Source: JBARRO01 sp049644265
Lineage (GTDB): Bacteria; Bacteroidota; Ignavibacteria; UBA10030
Assembly (NCBI GenBank): GCA_049644265.1
Contig: JBARRO010000191.1
Coordinates: 1-45,998 of the forward strand
DNA length: 45,998 bases
Direction: 5' to 3'
The notes under the pieces: generated by a model
What the model saw: only the letters and a program-made list of their open reading frames with translations
The model's database searches: none
What the model was told of the DNA's origin: nothing
Shown: piece after piece, positions 40,695 to 45,998 of the stretch
Position numbering within the stretch: position 1 is the stretch's first letter
Layout: each line of letters starts with the position of its first letter
Position numbers and translations under genes: made by a program

Positions 40695-42566
40695 ATGCTC
40701 AGGTTTGGTTCTTTGCTCCATCCTCTGTCCGAACTGAAGGGTTTGGCCGTCCTTGTTCTGTTCGCACTGATCGTTTCGGAGACCGGTGCTCAAAACAGGA
40801 GAATGCTGGTTGAGGGAACGATCCAGATGGACGGACAAGCTGTCCCCACCACAGCGCTGATCCGGATTCTCCATAAGGACAGCTCCATTGCCGTGACGGC
40901 AACGCCGTACGCCCTGAATTCGAGACGGTTCGGCGTTCGAATTTCCACGAACGACGGATTCTCGGAAAACGACAGGCTGATGTTCCGCGTCGTTCTCTCG
41001 AAGAAAGACTCCTTCCTTGCCCGCACACTTGGACCCGGACTCGTCTTTCGCGGTACCGATCCGCCCGAGACTCCGCCCGTGTACAGCATCAATATGTTCC
41101 GCAATCACCCCCCGATCTTTCGCCGACAAATTCCTGATACGGCCATCGATGAGGGACAGAGTCTGCGTTACCGCGTGATTGCAATCGACCTGGACGCCGA
41201 CACCATTGTCTTCTCTCCCGCGCAGACGCCCACTGGATCAACCCTCGACCCCATTACCGGATTATTTGCCTGGACTCCCACATTCAACGATGCCGGCACC
41301 CACCAGGTTTCCATCGAGGCGAGCGACGGACGGGAAGTCGTACCCTCTTACGAGGCAAAAATCCGTGTGCGCAACGTAAACAGAATTCCGCGGTTCCTTC
41401 ACACCGTTAGAGATACGGTCATCAAGGAACACGAAACGCTCCGGTTCGACTATTCCGCCCTTGATGAAGACGGTGACTCGTTGACGTACAAATTGGTGGA
41501 GTTGCAGACAGGAATGCAGCTGCAATCCGGGACAGGGCTCTTCGAGTGGACTCCCTCCTACAACGATGCCGGTTCCTATCGGTTTCAGGCGATTGCGGAC
41601 GACGGCTCCGGCATCCGGAAATCTGACCCGGTCAATGTGCAGGTATTCAATGTGAATCGACCACCGACGTTTGGATATGTTCCGAAAGATACATCGATCT
41701 TTGAAAACCAGGAACTCGTTCTTGACTACCGGCCGAACGACCCGGATGGCGAGCCAATCAACACAACCATCATTTCCGGCCCCGAAGGTGTGTCGCTCTC
41801 CGACAGCGGAGTCTTCACATGGCGTCCCACCTTCCTTCAGGCCGGGAACTACACCATTGTCGTCGCTACGAGCGACAGCAACAGTTCGTCGGAAATGTTC
41901 ACAAAAATCCGGGTCCTGAATCTTAATCGTACTCCGCGGCCTCCGAAGCTCCTGAGCCCTGCAGCAGTGGACACGATCCGTCTTTCCAACGTTTCAAAGC
42001 CACTCGAATTCTTCTGGAGCAAGGGTCTGGATGAGGATGGAGATGATACGCTTCACTACGCATTCCATTTTGTCGGCAACGGGTTTGACACAACGATCAC
42101 AGGCCTCGTCGACACGAGCATCGAGGTAAACCTGAAGGGAAAATTGCAGCCGGGCTCGATCTATGCATGGACCGTCTCGGTCACGGATGGAACGATCGAG
42201 CTCGAGTCTCCCGATCTCTTTGTGATCAGAACCACGGGAAGTCCCACCGCAACAAAGGAGAGTGCGGATCACGCGCCGAAGGAATTCTTCCTCGAACATC
42301 TCACCCCCAACCCTTTCAATCCGCAGACTTCCGTCCGATACTCCCTGCCGGAACGCAGCTTCACCACACTCCAGGTGTATAACATGCTGGGCGAGCGCCT
42401 CCTGACTCTTGTCTCCGGCCAACGTGACGCCGGTGAGTATGACACAACATTTGACGCCAGCAGACTTAACAGTGGTGTGTACATGCTGAAGTTGGAAGCT
42501 CATCCACTTTCGGGAATGACAACGAAGGACTTTGTGAGCACCAAGAAGATGATTTTGGTGAAGTAG
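40695..42566 (+). CDS. Secreted Ig/cadherin-like repeat protein with T9SS type A sorting domain
   Basis: 623 residues. A signal peptide ends near residue 32 (LAVLVLFALIVSETGAQ). After a beta domain (about 38-132) come three homologous repeats of about 90 residues (138-228, 229-321, 322-410), each with the putative-Ig (He_PIG) pattern: NxxP start, DxDxD, TGLFxWTPxxNDAG and closing RVRNVNR-like strand. A fibronectin-like domain (about 415-512) precedes the C-terminal sorting domain (532-623): LTPNPFNPQTSVRYSLP, VYNMLGERL, LNSGVYMLKL. That domain directs export by the type IX system and attachment or release at the surface. A role as adhesin or carbohydrate-binding surface protein is plausible. 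Confidence 0.93.
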   Translation: MLRFGSLLHPLSELKGLAVLVLFALIVSETGAQNRRMLVEGTIQMDGQAVPTTALIRILHKDSSIAVTATPYALNSRRFGVRISTNDGFSENDRLMFRVVLSKKDSFLARTLGPGLVFRGTDPPETPPVYSINMFRNHPPIFRRQIPDTAIDEGQSLRYRVIAIDLDADTIVFSPAQTPTGSTLDPITGLFAWTPTFNDAGTHQVSIEASDGREVVPSYEAKIRVRNVNRIPRFLHTVRDTVIKEHETLRFDYSALDEDGDSLTYKLVELQTGMQLQSGTGLFEWTPSYNDAGSYRFQAIADDGSGIRKSDPVNVQVFNVNRPPTFGYVPKDTSIFENQELVLDYRPNDPDGEPINTTIISGPEGVSLSDSGVFTWRPTFLQAGNYTIVVATSDSNSSSEMFTKIRVLNLNRTPRPPKLLSPAAVDTIRLSNVSKPLEFFWSKGLDEDGDDTLHYAFHFVGNGFDTTITGLVDTSIEVNLKGKLQPGSIYAWTVSVTDGTIELESPDLFVIRTTGSPTATKESADHAPKEFFLEHLTPNPFNPQTSVRYSLPERSFTTLQVYNMLGERLLTLVSGQRDAGEYDTTFDASRLNSGVYMLKLEAHPLSGMTTKDFVSTKKMILVK

Positions 42567-42590
42567 CCGGATTCCGTCGTTCCTCTTCCG

Positions 42591-42625
42591 TTTGTTTTCT
42601 TTCACCCATCTTTTGGCTATATTCT
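42591..42625 (+). promoter_or_regulatory. Putative promoter immediately before the RNA methyltransferase start
   Basis: TTTG (42591-42594), 23 bases, then TATATTCT (42618-42625). The element ends five bases before the GTG start, so transcription would begin at or near the start codon (leaderless or almost so). Confidence 0.3.
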
Positions 42626-42629
42626 CCCC

Positions 42630-43424
42630 GTGCAGCTCTCAAAATCCGAAGTAAAATACCTCCGCTCGCTCTCGCAAAAGAAAGTCCGTGCGGAGGAGAA
42701 GAAATTCCTCGTGGAAGGTTGGAGGACGGTAAAAGATGCCCTCGAATCGAGTTTCAGTATTGACTTTGCTGCTATCACGGACGCCTTTCGTGAGAACAGT
42801 GAACATCACGCGATTCTCGATCAGTTGAAAGAACAGAAGATTACTCAGAAAGAGATCACGGAAATCGAGCTGAACCAGGTCTGCGACACCGTCCATGCAC
42901 AGGGTATTGTCGCGCTCGTCCGTCAGAAGGAACAACGACTCGAATTGTCAGTCGGGAAAGATGCAAAACTCGTTGTCATTGTTGATGGTGTGTCTGACCC
43001 GGGTAACGCCGGTTCGATTGTGCGGACAAGCGACTGGTTTGGTGTTAACGCCATTCTTTTTGGAACGGGCTGCGTTGAGCTGTACAATGAAAAGGTTGTC
43101 CGCTCTACCGCGGGATCGATATTTCACATTCCGATTGTCGAGAACGTCGATCTTTCCGTTGGGTTGAAATCTCTGAAAGAAAAAGGATTTCTTGTCGTTT
43201 CAACTGCAGCGGATGGGAAGACATCTCTCGAAGAATTCAAACCTCCGGAACGCACAGCCATTATCGTTGGCAGCGAAGCACGGGGAGTGAGCGAGGAAGC
43301 GCGGGCTCTGTCAGATGTCGTTCTGAAGATCAGCAAATTCGGCAAGGCGGAGTCGCTCAATGTCGGCGTGGCCTGCGGGATCGTTCTTTCTCACCTGAAA
43401 TCCCGCCATTCCGCGAAGTCTTGA
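42630..43424 (+). CDS. SpoU/TrmH-family RNA 2'-O-methyltransferase
   Basis: 264 residues from GTG 42630. An N-terminal substrate-binding domain (about 1-95; LSQKKVRAEEKKFLVEGWRTV) precedes the trefoil-knot SPOUT domain. Motif 1 is VDGVSDPGNAGSIVRTSDWF, motif 2 is VRSTAGSIFHIP and motif 3 is SLNVGVACGIVL. Such enzymes use SAM to methylate ribose 2'-OH in rRNA or tRNA; the precise nucleotide cannot be named. The upstream gene stops 63 bp earlier and a promoter-like site intervenes, so it is probably transcribed on its own. Confidence 0.92.
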   Translation: MQLSKSEVKYLRSLSQKKVRAEEKKFLVEGWRTVKDALESSFSIDFAAITDAFRENSEHHAILDQLKEQKITQKEITEIELNQVCDTVHAQGIVALVRQKEQRLELSVGKDAKLVVIVDGVSDPGNAGSIVRTSDWFGVNAILFGTGCVELYNEKVVRSTAGSIFHIPIVENVDLSVGLKSLKEKGFLVVSTAADGKTSLEEFKPPERTAIIVGSEARGVSEEARALSDVVLKISKFGKAESLNVGVACGIVLSHLKSRHSAKS

Positions 43425-43431
43425 TTGGGAG

Positions 43432-43530
43432 CTCAGAATCCAGAATTCAGAATACAGAACATGGAACTCTGAACTTTGAACTCCAAACTCTGAACTTAGA
43501 ACCCGAAACTCGAAACCCGAAACTCACACC
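43432..43530. repeat. Degenerate CAGAATNCAGAA / GAACTCTGAACTT low-complexity tract
   Basis: About 100 bases made of imperfect 9-10-base words: CAGAATCCAGAATTCAGAAT, then AACTCTGAACTTTGAACTCC, then CCCGAAACTCGAAACCCGAA. It happens to be open in the frame of the downstream peptidase, so automatic start calling could extend that gene to 43421. No hairpin stands out. Confidence 0.55.
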
Positions 43531-43534
43531 TCCC

Positions 43535-44476
43535 ATGCTTACCTCAGTCCCGGGATTCAAAGTCGGCCACGTGACAGACCGCGAGAACCTGACGGGTTGC
43601 ACAGTCATCTTGTGCCCTCCGAAAACTCGTGCAAGCTGTGAGGTTCGGGGAAGTTCGCCCGGAAGCCGTGAACTTGCTCTTCTCGCTCCGGAGAAGAAGA
43701 TGGACGAGATTCATGCTCTCCTGCTGAGCGGGGGCAGTGCGTTTGGACTGTCAGCGGCGGATGGAGTTGTGAAGTGGTTGGAGGAGCATCAGATTGGCTA
43801 TCAAACCCCCTGGGCGCGGGTCCCCATTGTGCCCGCAGCCGTTGTCTTTGATCTCGCGGCCGGAAAACCAAGCATTCGTCCCGATGCTGCCGCAGGATAC
43901 CAGGCATGTGCGAATGCGACGAGCGGACCGATGGAGGAGGGAAACATAGGTGCCGGAACGGGGGCAACAGTTGGGAAGTGGAAGGGAATCGAGCATTGGA
44001 TGAAGGGGGGGGTCGGCACGACCTCCGCGAGTATTGGGGATCTGATTGTTGGTGTGCTCGTAGTGGTGAACGCGGTCGGCGATATTCTGGATGCAAACGG
44101 ATCGATCCTTGCAGGTGCGCGCACCAGTGAGGGTAAATTCTACGGGGCTTCGGATTCTGTCCGTACGTTCGCACGGGGAAAAGTCCTGGAGACCACGAAC
44201 ACAACGCTCGCCGTTGCCGTGACGAACGCGGAATTCAACAAAACAGAACTCTTCAGAATCAGTCAAAGGATGCACGATGGTTTCGCACGGGCGATCGTTC
44301 CGGTCCATTCATCGTACGACGGCGATATTTCTTTCGCGCTTTCCTGGGGTGCGATCCGCGCTGACATAGACCAGGTTGCAGAGCTTGCGGCACAGCTGAC
44401 CGCGGAGGCGATCCGCCGGGCGGTGAAAACGGCAAGGACGTTGAAGAATATTCCGGGTCTCGCGGGACGGGAATAG
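43535..44476 (+). CDS. P1-family (DmpA/NylC-like) peptidase, probably self-processing
   Basis: 313 residues from ATG 43535 (MLTSVPGFKVGHVTDREN), the usual start of the family; an extension to 43421 would translate the repeat tract. LSGGSAFGLSAADGV and GNIGAGTGATVGKW are family motifs. TTNTTLAVAVTN holds Asn222-Thr223, which matches the Asn-Thr self-cleavage site of NylC-type N-terminal nucleophile hydrolases, so the chain is probably cut into alpha and beta parts with Thr223 as nucleophile. DmpA relatives act as aminopeptidases on peptides with N-terminal L- or D-residues; NylC relatives cut amide oligomers. The natural substrate here is unknown. Confidence 0.9.
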   Translation: MLTSVPGFKVGHVTDRENLTGCTVILCPPKTRASCEVRGSSPGSRELALLAPEKKMDEIHALLLSGGSAFGLSAADGVVKWLEEHQIGYQTPWARVPIVPAAVVFDLAAGKPSIRPDAAAGYQACANATSGPMEEGNIGAGTGATVGKWKGIEHWMKGGVGTTSASIGDLIVGVLVVVNAVGDILDANGSILAGARTSEGKFYGASDSVRTFARGKVLETTNTTLAVAVTNAEFNKTELFRISQRMHDGFARAIVPVHSSYDGDISFALSWGAIRADIDQVAELAAQLTAEAIRRAVKTARTLKNIPGLAGRE

Positions 44477-44513
44477 AAAATTCAGTAATGTCACACTCTA
44501 TGAATAGCCCATA

Positions 44514-44630
44514 ACGCGGAGACGCAGAGGACTCATCGATAAAACTCTGCGTTCTCTCTGCGACCTCCGCGCCTGCCTGCCGGTCTACGACTCTATCGAG
44601 TCGAAGACTCGTAGAGCAGGCAGGCCTCTG
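44514..44630. repeat. Nested palindromes: ACGCAGAG repeat interrupted by CCTGCCTGC hairpin
   Basis: The 243-bp gap before the pseudouridine synthase contains ACGCGGAGACGCAGAG (44514-44529), which pairs imperfectly with CTCTGCGACCTCCGCG (44556-44571). Immediately after it lies a 55-base hairpin: GCCTGCCTGC (44571-44580) and its exact complement GCAGGCAGGC (44616-44625), with inner arms CTACGACTC (44585-44593) and GACTCGTAG (44606-44614). CTCTGCGTTAAG follows, as though the hairpin had been inserted into a CTCTGCG repeat. The outer arms match those at 7509-7545. Confidence 0.65.
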
Positions 44631-44679
44631 CGTTAAGAACCTATCATCAAACCGAGACACCACCGAAAATTCCCTCGCG

Positions 44680-44710
44680 TTTGAATTCAACAAAAATTAG
44701 AGTATCTTTT
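44680..44710 (+). promoter_or_regulatory. Putative promoter for pseudouridine synthase
   Basis: TTTG (44680-44683), 19 bases, then TATCTTTT (44703-44710), one base from TAnnTTTG. Transcription would begin near 44716, so ATG 44720 has a very short leader and the in-frame TTG at 44681 lies in the promoter itself. Confidence 0.4.
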
Positions 44711-44719
44711 TTCAATCGA

Positions 44720-45508
44720 ATGAAGCAAAAAAGTGAACGACGGGAACGGACCTCACGCGGCCTCCACAGGGTTTCCCTCGTTCGGGCACTCTCGAAGTTG
44801 GGTTATTCTTCGCGTTCACGCGCAGCGGAAATCATCCAATCCGGCGCAGTGACGGTCAACGGAATTGAAGCAAAAAACCCGTTTCGATGGATCGACCTGT
44901 CGAAAGACAAGGTGCAGGTCTTCCGCAAGGAGATTCAACCGAAACAAAACCGGGTTGTTCTTTTGCACAAACCCCGGGGAGTCGTCACCACCCGGTCTGA
45001 CGAACGCGGGAGGATGACGGTCTTTGATGTCATGGGTGAGGAAGCGGAGGGACTTGTTGCGGCGGGAAGACTTGACAGGGAAACGTCGGGACTGCTCATT
45101 CTGACCAACAACCATCGGCTTGCAGAATTCCTCACGAATCCCGAATCCGGCATTGAGAAAAAATACCGCGCAAAGCTGGATGCAGAACTTGCTCCGTCCG
45201 TCCTGCACCAGCTCCAGTCCGGACTCGAGATCCTTGTTGACGGAAAACCCTACAGGACCAAACCGGCAAAAGTTTCGAAGGTGGCAGCAGCATCCTACGA
45301 GTTCATTCTTTCAGAAGGGAAGAACCGTCAGATTAGAAGAATGCTGGAAGCGGTGGGAAGGGAGGTCGTCGATCTGAAACGAACGACGGTCGGCACTCTT
45401 GGAATTGGAGACCTCAAGGAGGGTTCATGGAGAGAGGCGCGGAAGGACGAGCTTGAAGCGTTGCGAACTCTGATGAACGACAACCGGCGACATGCCATCC
45501 ATCGCTAG
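44720..45508 (+). CDS. RluB/RsuA-type pseudouridine synthase
   Basis: 262 residues from ATG 44720, preferred over an in-frame TTG at 44681 because a promoter-like site lies between. A basic N-terminus (KQKSERRERTSRG) leads to an S4 RNA-binding domain (about 18-75; VRALSKLGYSSRSRAAEIIQ). The catalytic domain follows (about 78-245) with HKPRGVVTT and the catalytic Asp119 in AGRLDRETSGLLIL, then EGKNRQIRRMLEAVG. It isomerises uridine to pseudouridine in rRNA, in RluB's case on 23S rRNA; RsuA-type (16S) specificity cannot be excluded. The 3' end overlaps the Nudix gene by 17 bases. Confidence 0.93.
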   Translation: MKQKSERRERTSRGLHRVSLVRALSKLGYSSRSRAAEIIQSGAVTVNGIEAKNPFRWIDLSKDKVQVFRKEIQPKQNRVVLLHKPRGVVTTRSDERGRMTVFDVMGEEAEGLVAAGRLDRETSGLLILTNNHRLAEFLTNPESGIEKKYRAKLDAELAPSVLHQLQSGLEILVDGKPYRTKPAKVSKVAAASYEFILSEGKNRQIRRMLEAVGREVVDLKRTTVGTLGIGDLKEGSWREARKDELEALRTLMNDNRRHAIHR

Positions 45509-45971
45509 CGAAATCGTCGAGGTTTGCATCTTTCGTCTTGTGCGCAACGAAGCTCAGTACCTGCTGCTCAAACGGTCGGCAGAAGACAAGCTTTATCCCG
45601 GAACCTGGCAGATCGTGACCGGCATGATCGAGGGTGGGGAACAATCGGTGGAAGCAGCGCTTCGGGAGGTCCAAGAAGAAACCGGACTTCGCCTGAAGAG
45701 GTTCTGGACGGCTCCGACGGTTGCGTCGTTTTATGATCCGACACACGATCGCATCCAACTTATCCCTATGTTCGCCGCGGAAATAGCCCCGGGACAGGAG
45801 CCGAAACTATCCTCAGAACACCAGGAACACGCATGGCTGTCTCTCGAACAGGCGCGGGAACGGCTCGTTTGGCCTTCCCAACGAAAGGCACTGAACATCG
45901 TCCAGAAATACATCGTCGGCCGTCAACAAGTCTCTGAACTCACCGAAATCCGTCTCCCGGCAAGTCCATAA
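45492..45971 (+). CDS. Nudix hydrolase
   Basis: 159 residues. The Nudix box spans residues 44-66 and fits Gx5Ex7REUxEExGU exactly: Gly44, Glu50, Arg58-Glu59, Glu62-Glu63 and Gly65. The N-terminus (EIVEVCIFRLVRNEAQYLLL) forms the usual first strands. Nudix enzymes cleave nucleoside diphosphates linked to another group; the length is close to dihydroneopterin triphosphate pyrophosphatase (NudB), but the substrate is not determined. It starts within the last codons of the pseudouridine synthase gene, implying co-translation. Confidence 0.92.
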   Translation: MPSIASEIVEVCIFRLVRNEAQYLLLKRSAEDKLYPGTWQIVTGMIEGGEQSVEAALREVQEETGLRLKRFWTAPTVASFYDPTHDRIQLIPMFAAEIAPGQEPKLSSEHQEHAWLSLEQARERLVWPSQRKALNIVQKYIVGRQQVSELTEIRLPASP

Positions 45972-45998
45972 TCTACAATTTTCGACTCAATCTACAAT
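45972..45998. repeat. AATCTACAATTTTCGA low-complexity tract at window end
   Basis: The last bases repeat ATCTACAAT twice around TTTCGACTC. This matches the word family at 24741-24808 and 29902-29965, and again begins right after a stop codon. It continues past the window. Confidence 0.45.

Noticed and set aside
43421..43534. N-terminal extension of the P1 peptidase
   Set aside because: It translates a low-complexity repeat tract, while the family start motif lies at Met 43535.
1..45998. tRNA, rRNA or known riboswitch genes
   Set aside because: No cloverleaf with a CCA end, rRNA signature or recognisable riboswitch core was found by eye. A covariance-model scan would settle this.

Overview
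The window looks like chromosome from a member of the Bacteroidota/Chlorobi (FCB) group, most plausibly an Ignavibacteria-like lineage. The evidence is a surface protein with a type IX secretion (T9SS) C-terminal sorting domain (40695-42566), several promoter-like sites of the Bacteroidota form TTTG-N17-23-TAnnTTTG, and large one-component Ser/Thr kinases with TPR or beta-propeller sensors. Base composition is moderately G+C-rich by eye. No rRNA, tRNA, CRISPR array, integrase or transposase gene was recognised.

Region 1 (1-24670) is a signalling island. It opens with the minus-strand hybrid histidine kinase (GAF-PAS-PAS-PAS-HisKA-HATPase-REC, running off the left edge), divergent from a GAF-SpoIIE (PP2C) phosphatase. 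Five consecutive Ser/Thr kinases follow (4466-18114). All begin with nearly the same MIGxxISHYKILEKL head. Four have one membrane segment. Their C-terminal sensors differ: TPR in kinases 1, 4 and 5, and a TolB-like beta-propeller in kinases 2 and 3. Three short broken copies of the kinase 5' end lie directly in front of kinases 2, 3 and 5; each stops at the glycine-loop codons and runs into G/C-rich palindromes. Downstream lie an exported M1 metallopeptidase, a Tat-exported threonine-aldolase-like enzyme, two small proteins, a double ABM-domain protein and a second SpoIIE phosphatase carrying a cyclic-nucleotide-binding domain. Kinases and phosphatases in one stretch suggest a local phosphorylation network, although no substrate is visible.

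Region 2 (24814-33558) is mostly metabolism and transport: a GH38 alpha-mannosidase divergent from a sodium:solute symporter, a membrane-anchored YtcJ-type amidohydrolase, a stand-alone response-regulator receiver protein with a good promoter, and an MFS transporter just after a terminator.

Region 3 (33592-45998) is housekeeping on the plus strand: a small basic-tailed protein, PrmC, Dtd, an alkaline-phosphatase-superfamily metalloenzyme, ComEC/Rec2, a methylmalonyl-CoA mutase-type large subunit, the T9SS surface protein, a SpoU-family RNA methyltransferase, a P1-family peptidase, an RluB-type pseudouridine synthase and a Nudix hydrolase.

The intergenic spaces are unusually rich in non-coding repeats: a cluster of small hairpins at 4.3 kb, two copies of a MITE-like element with terminal inverted repeats (10.4 and 22.0 kb), CCTGCCTGC/GGCAGGCAGG hairpins (7.5 and 44.6 kb), and several families of degenerate short-period, low-complexity tracts. 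The most unusual structure is the association of truncated kinase heads with palindromic repeats in front of intact kinases.
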